DNA of 64,000 bases, from assembly GCF_046250175.1 (NCBI RefSeq), contig NZ_CP176468.1. One strand, 5' to 3'. Under the pieces are notes generated by a model, which made no database searches, was not told the DNA's origin, and worked only from the letters and a program-made list of their open reading frames with translations. The translations under genes were made by a program, and so were the position numbers. Numbering within the stretch: the stretch's first letter is position 1; the number at the start of each line of letters is the position of its first letter. Source of the stretch: Psychromonas sp030397575 (GTDB lineage: Bacteria; Pseudomonadota; Gammaproteobacteria; Enterobacterales; Psychromonadaceae). Of the stretch, positions 18,454 through 26,560 are shown one piece after another.

Positions 18454-18738
18454 TTAAGTCTTATTGCTTTTACGGTCAATACAGCCAAGGTCTTTCTCAG
18501 GTGCGATTATATTTCTCACTAATTGCTTAAGCTCCGTGATTTCAGGAAAACCACCCTTCTCTTTACGCGACCAAATAAGCGTACCATTCGCATACATTTC
18601 AAAAATACCACCTTCACCAGGTAATAAAGACACTTCATCTAGTTCATCTTCAAAGGTGCTTAATAACTCTTGAGCCATCCACGAAGAGCGCATTAACCAT
18701 CGACATTTTTTACAGTATTTAATTTCTATTTTATTCAT
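18454..18738 (-). CDS. SelT/SelW/SelH (Rdx) family protein, cysteine form
   Basis: The 94-residue protein has the N-terminal redox motif C-K-K-C in IEIKYCKKCRW, where selenoprotein W has C-x-x-U, then the family pattern LLPGEGGIFEMYANGTLIW and a KEKGGFPE-x-x-x-LK segment. The fold is thioredoxin-like. No in-frame TGA is needed, so this is a Cys homologue. The role is thought to be redox or thiol handling. It probably shares a transcript with the ABM gene downstream. Confidence 0.88.
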   Translation of the reverse strand: MNKIEIKYCKKCRWLMRSSWMAQELLSTFEDELDEVSLLPGEGGIFEMYANGTLIWSRKEKGGFPEITELKQLVRNIIAPEKDLGCIDRKSNKT

Positions 18739-18830
18739 CAGGATTAAAACTCTGTCAAGTAACGTTAAAACACTAGTCTACAAGTTAAAAATTAAAATAT
18801 CAGCTGCTCTTTGATTTTAAATAAAAGAGA

Positions 18831-19295
18831 TTAATTGAGGGTTAAATCTAATGTCATGAATTTACTATTAGGATCTTCCTGATAATCAGAGAATGGCTCA
18901 CAAAATGTAAAACCATGTTTTAAATATAAAGCATGTGCAGGTAAAAAATAATCCATAGAACCGGTTTCAAGACTTAATTTCTTATACTTGTAGCCTTTAG
19001 CCTGAGTAATAATATACTGCAGTAACTGCGAAGCAACACCTTGATGTTTAAAGTTTTTAGCCGTCCTCATTGACTTTATTTCGGCTTGGTTAGCATCTAA
19101 CTTTTTAAGGGCGGCACACCCAGCTAAATCTTGCCCATCCCATATAGTCCAAAATTGCACAGAAGGATCTTTTAATCCAGTTAAGTCCAAAGCATGCACA
19201 CTTTTTGGTGGTGAAGTTGCTCGCATATCTTGTAAATGCTCTTGCAACAATAAAGCAACCTCATTGCCCGATAAGTCATCTAATTTTATTTCCAA
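18831..19295 (-). CDS. GNAT-family N-acetyltransferase
   Basis: The start taken is TTG at 19295, eight bases after GGAG; an upstream TTG in frame (19316) would place the Shine-Dalgarno inside the gene. The acetyl-CoA-binding core is AKNFKHQGVASQLLQYI near residue 85, and the C-terminal LSLETGSMDYFLPAHALYLKHGF completes the GNAT fold. The closest type is the small PhnO/YjgM-like group. The substrate is unknown. It lies just downstream of the GGDEF/EAL gene on the same strand. Confidence 0.82.
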   Translation of the reverse strand: MEIKLDDLSGNEVALLLQEHLQDMRATSPPKSVHALDLTGLKDPSVQFWTIWDGQDLAGCAALKKLDANQAEIKSMRTAKNFKHQGVASQLLQYIITQAKGYKYKKLSLETGSMDYFLPAHALYLKHGFTFCEPFSDYQEDPNSKFMTLDLTLN

Positions 19296-19318
19296 TAATA
19301 CAACTCCTACCAACAAGA

Positions 19319-20905
19319 TTAATTTATGGCTTTTTTAAAGTGATTGATATTCATACTCAAGCTTTCAATTGGCAAAGGTCTGCTATAATAGAAACCCTGT
19401 ACAAAATCACAATTTAAGCTAATCAATGCTTGCTCTATTTGATGACTTTCTACACCTTCAGCAACCACACTACAAGATAACTGCTCCGCTAAAAATATTA
19501 TAGAATTCACAATCGCATAATCTGCTTTTTGCGTCAGCATATCATTGACGAAAGAACGATCTATTTTAATCTGTGTAATAGGCAGCTCTCTCAATAACGA
19601 TAACGATGAAAAGCCAGTGCCAAAATCATCAATACTGAATTGAAAACCTTTTTTGTTGAGCGCTAAAATCATCTCTCTAGCGTCTTTAATGTCAGTCATC
19701 ATAGCACTTTCCGTTATTTCAAAAATAATGGTATTGCTAATTGATGGATCTTGTTCATGCAACGAGCAAATATATTTAAAAAACTCATTACTTTTTAAGT
19801 CTTGCGCAGATAAATTAATATGCAGCATACCTTTAAAGCCAGCCTCATAAAGGTTACTCAAGTTATTAAGCGCTTCAATGATAACCCACTTGGTCAAAGA
19901 CAAAATAAGTGTACTGCGCTCTGCAATCTTTATAAAATACTCAGGAGAAAGATAACTACCATCAGGTTGTGGCCAACGAATTAGGGCTTCCAAACCATGT
20001 TCCTCACCACTTTTTGCACAAACAATTGGCTGATAAAACAACATAAATTCACCCTGCTCAATTGCGGTTTGAATCCTATTCGTCATCAATAAAAAATTAC
20101 TTTCTTTTTGACTCAGCTTATCATGGTAAAAAACTAGTGTTTGATTGTTATTTTTGGCTTCGTACATAGCCAAATCAGCAAGCCTTACCAATTCATGCAT
20201 ATCTTCACTGTCTTGCGGAAAATGGCTCACTCCAATGCTTAAACGCACATTAATGAATTGTTCATCAATCTCCACCGGCGAATTGGCGGCTCTGGTAATT
20301 AATTCAATACATTGTTGTAAACCATTAGCATGTTGAAAAGTTGATAAAACAGCAAACTCATCTCCTCCTAAACGATAAAGCGATGCATAATTGCTTAAGT
20401 GACTTTGTATGCCTTGTGCAGTAGCTATTAACAGTTGGTCTCCGAAGTGATGACCAAAAGAATCATTAACCTGTTTAAAATCATTTAAATCAATAAACAG
20501 TACAGTACATGGCGTTTTTGCTTCAATCGTTTTAGATAAAATACCAAAGAACATTTTACGATTTGGTAAACCGGTTAATGCATCATGCTCAGCTTGATAG
20601 CGCTGTACTTCTACCGCCTTCTCAACCTTTAGTAAACTAGCAAAGCTTAACCTAATCACCAAAAACACAAATGCGCCGCCACCAAATAGAATACAAGCAA
20701 CGATCGACACCAACATAGAATCTAACGGGTAAGATATAAAGTAATAGAGGATACCGAGATAGCCGGCAATAAATAAAACAATGAAATAGAAAAGAATATA
20801 CCAGGCGGCACGCGATGTTTTTCTACAAATTCGCAGTGTATTAACAAGACTAGCTAATAATAGAAATGTGCCAGCAAGAATGATTGCAATAAAGAATTCG
20901 TTCAA
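19319..20905 (-). CDS. Membrane-anchored GGDEF-EAL protein
   Basis: The 528-residue protein has three N-terminal membrane segments (about residues 4-24, 36-56 and 62-88) with no recognisable periplasmic sensor. A GGDEF domain follows with an intact active-site loop (RLGGDEF) and then an EAL domain with LEALIRW, the metal-binding DDFGTGFSSL and the downstream AEGVE. Both cyclic-di-GMP synthesis and hydrolysis motifs look complete, so net activity cannot be predicted. The gene ends 23 bp before the GNAT gene start and may be cotranscribed with it. Confidence 0.92.
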   Translation of the reverse strand: MNEFFIAIILAGTFLLLASLVNTLRICRKTSRAAWYILFYFIVLFIAGYLGILYYFISYPLDSMLVSIVACILFGGGAFVFLVIRLSFASLLKVEKAVEVQRYQAEHDALTGLPNRKMFFGILSKTIEAKTPCTVLFIDLNDFKQVNDSFGHHFGDQLLIATAQGIQSHLSNYASLYRLGGDEFAVLSTFQHANGLQQCIELITRAANSPVEIDEQFINVRLSIGVSHFPQDSEDMHELVRLADLAMYEAKNNNQTLVFYHDKLSQKESNFLLMTNRIQTAIEQGEFMLFYQPIVCAKSGEEHGLEALIRWPQPDGSYLSPEYFIKIAERSTLILSLTKWVIIEALNNLSNLYEAGFKGMLHINLSAQDLKSNEFFKYICSLHEQDPSISNTIIFEITESAMMTDIKDAREMILALNKKGFQFSIDDFGTGFSSLSLLRELPITQIKIDRSFVNDMLTQKADYAIVNSIIFLAEQLSCSVVAEGVESHQIEQALISLNCDFVQGFYYSRPLPIESLSMNINHFKKAIN

Positions 20906-21380
20906 ATAAAACCCCTCATCTAAAATCCATAAAGAATAATAAGGACTGACAATAAATAGTTCGTCTTATAAGTGTAGCTGAGAGCGTTACTTAATATGAT
21001 GAAATTAAAGAAAAACTCTAAAATCTCCAGCTAAAATAGCATATTGGTGAATTATTTATCAATAAACATATCACTATTGAATAAAAATAGCTGTTATTAA
21101 CTCTTAACTTAATACGTTGAGTAGATTAATACTGTTAAGTAGTATCCAAAAAACATTATACCTGTTAATTATTTAAGCGCTCTTTACATCGAACTATTCA
21201 AAAAGTGATTAAAAAAAGAATTCACAAGCTCCCCTTTAAACAATGAATAGCGGCCTTTAAAAACCAAGTAATCAGGATTTATCCTCCTAAAAGATATCAT
21301 AATCCAATGATTTAATATCAATTTTTTATGATTGTGTTATTTTAAACCTTAATATAATTAATAACTTGCAGGATATACCT
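20906..21380. other. 475-bp AT-rich spacer
   Basis: This is the shared upstream region of the GGDEF-EAL gene (minus) and the DKNYY gene (plus). I see no ORF with a ribosome site, RNA gene or repeat in it; it presumably carries both promoters. Confidence 0.5.
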
Positions 21381-22694
21381 ATGAAAATTCTGATGTGGAT
21401 TGGAATCGTATTTTTAATCATATTTGTAATTTATGCGTTAGTAGCTGCTATTTTTGCTTTTTACGTTAGCAGCCCTAGCACGCATAATGCTAGTGCTGTA
21501 GATAATAGCAAGAGCAATCAATATTACTTCCAAGACGGTCAAGTTGTGTATGTAAGGAATGGCAATTTTTTCCAAATAGGCGAAGTAAAAATTGAAGGAG
21601 CAGACCCAAGCACCTTTAAAGCCATAGATAACTCATATGCAAAAGACAGTGAGCACCTCTATTACGATGGGAAGCCTCTTGTTGGAGTAAAACCAGAGCC
21701 GATAGTAAAAGTAACATCAGGGTTAAACACAAGTAGCGTCGATTCAGGCTACCTGATTAGTGGAGGAAAAGTGTTATGTCATGGAGAAGTCATTACAGGA
21801 GCTGATTTGGACAGTTTCACTTACCTTCATGGTTTGTATAGCATGGATAAACATTACCTTTACTATTACAAAGATATCAAAATGCCACTCAAAGCAATGC
21901 CTTCTGCAATCAATAAAGCTAATGAGCAATACATTAAGCATGGTGAGCAAATTCTTTACCATGGGGAAGTCATTAGCGAAAATGCCAATAGCTTTGAAAT
22001 AATTAATGATGAATATGCAACAGATTCACTCCGTGTTTATGCTAATGGAGAGAGAATAGAAGGCATGGTACCAGAAGGTTTTACTGTTATTTCGCCTTAT
22101 TATAGAAAAGATAAAAACCAAGCTTATTATTTTAACACGCCTATTCCAGAGAGTGACCCTAATACGTTTAAAGTATTAAATGACGCCATCTCAAAAGATC
22201 AAAAACATCTTTATTATAATGGCTATATTATTAACAATAGAAAAGCATCCGATGTGGGCCGTTCTGAAGCTAATCAACTTCAAAAAAACTGGGAGTGGAG
22301 AGCTCTTCATCTAACCTCGACAACGGTTATCATGGTGCCTAGTGAAGAAGTTAGAGACATCACCTACGAGTTCTATGCGTATAATGATGAAGTCTACACC
22401 AGAAATAATAAGCTAGAGGGGATTAAACCTAGTGATGTAGTCGTACTTAATCCTGATCAAAAAACATTTACTAGAATAGGTAATCGAATCTTTTATTATA
22501 ACGAACCTATTAGTGGAGCAGACCCAGATACCTTTAGCGTGATTTCAGATCGTTTCTCAAAAGATGCAAATCATGTGTACTGGAGTGAACACAAAGTCGT
22601 AGGTATAACGCCTTCAAACTTTGAGTATCAAGACAACTTATATGCAGATGAAAATGAAGCAGGTGAATACAGATTAAAAGTATCTGACTATTAA
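21381..22694 (+). CDS. DKNYY-repeat protein with N-terminal membrane anchor
   Basis: The ATG at 21381, seven bases after AGGA, gives 437 residues. A single hydrophobic segment (MWIGIVFLIIFVIYALVAAI) anchors it and the rest should be outside the cytoplasm. The body repeats units of about 35-40 residues ending in D-x-x-x-x-Y-Y (KDSEHLYYDGKPL, MDKHYLYYYKD, KDKNQAYYFNTPI, KDQKHLYYNGY, KDANHVYWSE), each preceded by AD-x-x-T/S-F. This is the DKNYY family pattern, whose function is unknown. It stands alone between divergent and convergent neighbours. Confidence 0.85.
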   Translation: MKILMWIGIVFLIIFVIYALVAAIFAFYVSSPSTHNASAVDNSKSNQYYFQDGQVVYVRNGNFFQIGEVKIEGADPSTFKAIDNSYAKDSEHLYYDGKPLVGVKPEPIVKVTSGLNTSSVDSGYLISGGKVLCHGEVITGADLDSFTYLHGLYSMDKHYLYYYKDIKMPLKAMPSAINKANEQYIKHGEQILYHGEVISENANSFEIINDEYATDSLRVYANGERIEGMVPEGFTVISPYYRKDKNQAYYFNTPIPESDPNTFKVLNDAISKDQKHLYYNGYIINNRKASDVGRSEANQLQKNWEWRALHLTSTTVIMVPSEEVRDITYEFYAYNDEVYTRNNKLEGIKPSDVVVLNPDQKTFTRIGNRIFYYNEPISGADPDTFSVISDRFSKDANHVYWSEHKVVGITPSNFEYQDNLYADENEAGEYRLKVSDY

Positions 22695-22723
22695 TAGAGA
22701 TAATAACCACTAGCACCAACAAC

Positions 22724-22760
22724 TGAACCTTAACTTGTTAAGCAATCAAGTTAAGGTTCA
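22724..22760. terminator. Long inverted repeat between convergent DKNYY and nfsA-like genes
   Basis: TGAACCTTAACTTG pairs perfectly with CAAGTTAAGGTTCA over 14 bp around a 9-base loop. It has no T run but its position between two convergent genes suggests a transcription stop. Confidence 0.6.
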
Positions 22761-22781
22761 GCACAACAAACCAGTAAAAGC

Positions 22782-23504
22782 CTAGCGCTTTGTAAGCCCT
22801 TTCTTATTTAGATATGGCAGGATATGAGGACGTGACTCTTTTGATAACTGTCCAGTCACTTGCTCTGACCAATTACTTTGCTTTTGATTACTCGTGCGGC
22901 TTGCATAATAGTCATGAATAACTTTATCATAATCTTTAATATCGTCCATATTCAGAGGCTTATATTGATTTTCATGCATAATCACATGTGCAGGCAAACG
23001 TGGTTTAACCTCAGGATCTTGTGCAGGGTAACCTAGACACATACCGAACAGTACCGACGTATTCTGTGGTAACTCAAGCAACTCATCCACTAGCTCAACT
23101 TTGTTACGTAAACCACCAATATATACGCCACCTAACCCCAATGATTCAGCTGCTAATAAACAGTTTTGCGCCATAATCCCACTGTCAACAGCACCAATAA
23201 GCGTTAGCTCGGTGAAGTCAGCTTGTACCTCAGGGTTAATTTCAGCATGACGTTGGTAATCAATACAAAACACTAAAAATTCCGTTGCATTTTCAACATA
23301 CACTTGATTACCCGCGTATTCAGCTAACAATTTTCGCTTGCTTTTGTCTGTCACTCTAATGATAGACACAACCTGTAGCATACTCGATGAAGAAGCCGCT
23401 AATCCAGCCTGAATAATCGTGTCCAGTTGCGCTTTTTCTATTGGCTGATCCGTATATTGGCGAATCGAACGGTGACTTAACATAGTCTCAATCGTTTTGT
23501 TCAT
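22782..23504 (-). CDS. NfsA-type NADPH-dependent nitroreductase
   Basis: The 240-residue FMN enzyme has the N-terminal HRSIRQYTDQPI motif for FMN phosphate, the central LLAAESLGLGGVYIGGLRN and the C-terminal VKPRLPAHVIMHEN segment that distinguishes the NfsA/Frp group from NfsB. Such enzymes reduce flavins, quinones and nitroaromatics in the cytoplasm. The gene is monocistronic. Which of NfsA or Frp it corresponds to functionally is not clear. Confidence 0.88.
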   Translation of the reverse strand: MNKTIETMLSHRSIRQYTDQPIEKAQLDTIIQAGLAASSSSMLQVVSIIRVTDKSKRKLLAEYAGNQVYVENATEFLVFCIDYQRHAEINPEVQADFTELTLIGAVDSGIMAQNCLLAAESLGLGGVYIGGLRNKVELVDELLELPQNTSVLFGMCLGYPAQDPEVKPRLPAHVIMHENQYKPLNMDDIKDYDKVIHDYYASRTSNQKQSNWSEQVTGQLSKESRPHILPYLNKKGLTKR

Positions 23505-23812
23505 AAATCGGTAATCCTTATCATTATAATTGTCGTTGTAAGGTGCGACACTATCTTAATGATATTTGTGAAGAGTTTGAAGTAAAGATGATCAATGTGA
23601 CTGGAGAACCTTATTTAACTGAACACTTTCAATTATTCACAACACACCAAGACCAACACTTTTATTATACCTTATTCAGATAGCTTACTTTGATTTAAGC
23701 AGCTCCTCACTATACCCTTTACCACCTTTGATCAGGGCTAACAGCATAAGTAAAAACTTAATAGCCCCCAGTGCCACATAATAATAAAAATAAGTAATAT
23801 AAGTGATAGCAA
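23505..23812. other. 308-bp spacer
   Basis: This is the region between the divergent nitroreductase and HPP genes. Nothing beyond AT-rich promoter-like sequence is seen. Confidence 0.5.
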
Positions 23813-24715
23813 ATGATTCAGGCAATTATTCGATTTTTAGGGGTTCAAAGTAACGTTGTTAATTCAGAGAAAACCGTAGCAACAATAGGTGGAATGTTAG
23901 CTATTTTTTGTTGTTTTTATGCAACCGTTTACTTTACTGGCGACGCTGGGTCAGTAGCTATCTTACCTTCCATGGGGGCTTCCGCTGTATTACTTTTTGC
24001 AGTGCCTCATGGTCAACTTTCTACACCTTGGGCCTTTTTAGGAGGGAATATTCTTTCCGCTATTATTGGGGTTACTTGTGCTACATTTATAGACCCTATG
24101 CTTATTGCTGCGCCAGTAGCCGTCGGATTATCTATTTTAGTCATGCATTTAACCCGCAGTTTACACCCACCAGGTGGTGCAACAGCTTTAGCAGCAGTGA
24201 TCGGCGGCCCTACTATCCATGGCCTCGGTTATTGGTATGTGCTCACACCGACACTGATTAATTGCAGCATATTATTTATTATCGCGATGATTTTTAATAA
24301 CCTATTTCATTGGAGAAACTACCCACAAAGTTTCATGCGTTACCACAGTGTTGGGTATCACCCCGATACGCGCCGTATTAAGAAGCAACATATTCATCAA
24401 GCCATAAAGCGTTCAGATCTAGTGATTGATGCCAGTGACGAACAGATAAAACGCGTAGTTGATTTAGCCGATGCTATTTATCATGAAGAGTTAATTAAGC
24501 AGTTTGTGCTCGAACTAGGGGCCTTCTATACCAATAGCAAACCAGGAAGACAGTGGTCAGTTCGCCAAGTAATTGACCAGCGAGAACACCAAGATCCATC
24601 TCGTTATCTAGTGATATATCGCATTGCAGATGGTGACAGAAAAGGGTCAACGGAGAGTTGTACATTACAAGAATTTGCTGAATGGGCAAATGAAAAAATG
24701 CGCCCTAAAAGTTAG
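23813..24715 (+). CDS. HPP-family membrane protein with C-terminal cytoplasmic extension
   Basis: The protein has 300 residues. The first 170 form four to five membrane helices and contain the family-naming motif HPPGGATALAAVIGG near residue 118, preceded by MGASAVLLFAVPHG. HPP proteins have been linked to nitrite transport in cyanobacteria and plastids; whether that holds here is unknown. The C-terminal 110 residues are soluble and lack a domain I recognise. The ribosome site before the ATG is weak. A bidirectional hairpin lies downstream, then a tiny convergent gene. Confidence 0.85.
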   Translation: MIQAIIRFLGVQSNVVNSEKTVATIGGMLAIFCCFYATVYFTGDAGSVAILPSMGASAVLLFAVPHGQLSTPWAFLGGNILSAIIGVTCATFIDPMLIAAPVAVGLSILVMHLTRSLHPPGGATALAAVIGGPTIHGLGYWYVLTPTLINCSILFIIAMIFNNLFHWRNYPQSFMRYHSVGYHPDTRRIKKQHIHQAIKRSDLVIDASDEQIKRVVDLADAIYHEELIKQFVLELGAFYTNSKPGRQWSVRQVIDQREHQDPSRYLVIYRIADGDRKGSTESCTLQEFAEWANEKMRPKS

Positions 24716-24782
24716 TTAATCAGGTTATAAAATTTGTGAAAATGATGTTCATTGAACATATGAATTAACGCGTTGAGTGATA

Positions 24783-24810
24783 AAAGGCCACCGCTAAATT
24801 GATGGCCTTT
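24783..24810. terminator. Bidirectional terminator downstream of the HPP gene
   Basis: AAAGGCCA / TGGCCTTT arms with a 12-base loop lie between the HPP gene and the convergent small gene. Confidence 0.7.
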
Positions 24811-24820
24811 CATCTAATAT

Positions 24821-24937
24821 CTATCTGCCTAAAAATCCAACTTTGGCTTTTTTAGCGACTTTTACTGCTTTTTTTTCTTTGGCTGTTAAAAGTGGTTTTT
24901 TCTTACCGTCTTTTTTACTGTCTTGGCCTTTACTCAC
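24821..24937 (-). CDS. Small, very basic protein of 38 residues
   Basis: A GTG start at 24937 is preceded at ideal distance by AAAGGAAAG and opens a 38-codon frame ending in TAG. The product is nearly half Lys/Arg, begins M-S-K-G-Q-D-S-K-K-D and ends K-A-K-V-G-F-L-G-R. The strong ribosome site, the hairpin right after the stop and the composition all argue for a real gene, although it is too short for most gene finders. I know of no function. Its charge suggests binding to nucleic acid or ribosomes, which is a guess. Confidence 0.6.
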   Translation of the reverse strand: MSKGQDSKKDGKKKPLLTAKEKKAVKVAKKAKVGFLGR

Positions 24938-25152
24938 GATGCTTTCCTTTCATTAAGATAAACAACTACTAACCTTTTGACATATGTTATTCAGGGTATT
25001 AAGTACCCAGCTAACAGCGAGATTATGTTCCCAACAATTAAAAATAGATAGCAATATTTCACCAAAAATGAAAAATAATTTAACGCAGATGTAACCAGTC
25101 AATTCAAGCTAAAAAATCGACCGAAAACAGACTCAAACAGCGCTGTTAATCT

Positions 25153-26076
25153 CTAGAAAATTGAATCTTCCATTTTCGTGGTTAACAACTCCAAGACTTT
25201 CATTCCCATATATGAGTTACCTTTTTTATTTAATCGAGGGCTCCAGACAGCAACGGCATACTTACCAGGATGCAATGCAACAATCCCTCCACCAACGCCA
25301 CTTTTTCCAGGCAAGCCCACTTTAAAAGCAAACTCCCCCGCTTCATCATAAAAGCCACACGATTGCATCACGGCATTAATACGCCTAGCTTGACTAGGTG
25401 TTACAATTACTTCTCCCGTTGATAAATCAACGCCTCTCGTCACTAAAAACATAAATGAATGTGCTAATTCGCAGCAATTCATCTCAATCGAACAAAGGTA
25501 AAAATATAAATCTAAGACTTCATCAACATCATTATGAATATTGCCAAAATCACGCATCAAATAAATGAGCGCTTTATTTCTATCACTAGTGAGTTTTTCT
25601 GATTCAGCGACGGTTTCGTTGTATTGTAGACTTGGGTTATTAGCAATTTCTCTAATAAAATTTAATAGGTCTACTTTAGGGTTATCCAAATAACTCATCA
25701 ATACATCGCAAATAACAATAGCGCCAGCATTAATAAAAGGATTACGAGGAATACCATTTTCAACTTCTAATTGTATTAAAGAGTTAAATGCAGTTCCTGA
25801 TGGCTCTACCCCAACACGTGACCATAATTCACCACCAATAATACGCATCGCTAACGTTAGCGAAAACACTTTGGAAATACTCTGTATTGAGAAACGCTCT
25901 TGACTATCACCTTGATAAAAATTGCCTTTATCAGCATGTACTAAATGGATCCCTAATTTATCAGGATCTATCTTAGCAAGCTCAGGAATATAAGAAGCAG
26001 CGACACCTTTATTTTCCAAGGGTTGTAATTCAATAAAGATATCGTTAAATACAGTTTTAAAGTTAATGTCTTTCAT
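25153..26076 (-). CDS. glsA: Glutaminase (GlsA/YbaS-YneH family)
   Basis: The 307-residue enzyme is full length. It belongs to the serine-dependent beta-lactamase-like glutaminases: the S-x-x-K motif is in FSIQSISKVFSL near residue 65, NPFINAGAIV is near 115, and GKSGVGGGIVALHP near 260 forms the active-site wall. It deaminates glutamine to glutamate and ammonia; some homologues support acid resistance. It is monocistronic, reading away from mrcB. Confidence 0.95.
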   Translation of the reverse strand: MKDINFKTVFNDIFIELQPLENKGVAASYIPELAKIDPDKLGIHLVHADKGNFYQGDSQERFSIQSISKVFSLTLAMRIIGGELWSRVGVEPSGTAFNSLIQLEVENGIPRNPFINAGAIVICDVLMSYLDNPKVDLLNFIREIANNPSLQYNETVAESEKLTSDRNKALIYLMRDFGNIHNDVDEVLDLYFYLCSIEMNCCELAHSFMFLVTRGVDLSTGEVIVTPSQARRINAVMQSCGFYDEAGEFAFKVGLPGKSGVGGGIVALHPGKYAVAVWSPRLNKKGNSYMGMKVLELLTTKMEDSIF

Positions 26077-26560
26077 AGATTAATTAAATAATTGAGTCGT
26101 TAAGTGAATGATTGTATTGATTTTAGCTTATCACGCAGGCCCTGATATGCCAGAAAAAATATGCGCAGCTAACATTGTAGACGATGTATCTAATAAAACA
26201 GTTTTTTAGGCTTTAAATAAAGTTAACTTTAAATGATAAAAACAACTTTTTAAATCAAGCAAATGTTTTTCGAAAATGACCTATTAAAGGTCAAAATGTA
26301 TTGATACTTAAGAATATCAAATAACAAGGTCTAAAATTGCGTGACAGCGTCATAACAACTACCACTAACATTAAAAATCTACATGGCTAAAAGATGAGTT
26401 GAAAGTATCAGATTTCAAAGTTGCTTGATGCTCGTGAACTTTATGCTTCAGCTAGATGTCGAAGACCTTTACTTCAATGAAAAATCGCAAATCACTGTTA
26501 TAGCAATAACCTAGTGACCACGCGACTACTTTTTATTTCTAGTTTTTATAAGGTCTTACA
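26077..26560. other. 484-bp spacer between glsA and mrcB
   Basis: This is the shared 5' region of two divergent genes. It has two palindromes that could be operators: AAAGTTAACTTT (26219-26230, perfect) and TGACCT-5-AGGTCA (26277-26293). No coding frame with a ribosome site is evident. Confidence 0.45.
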
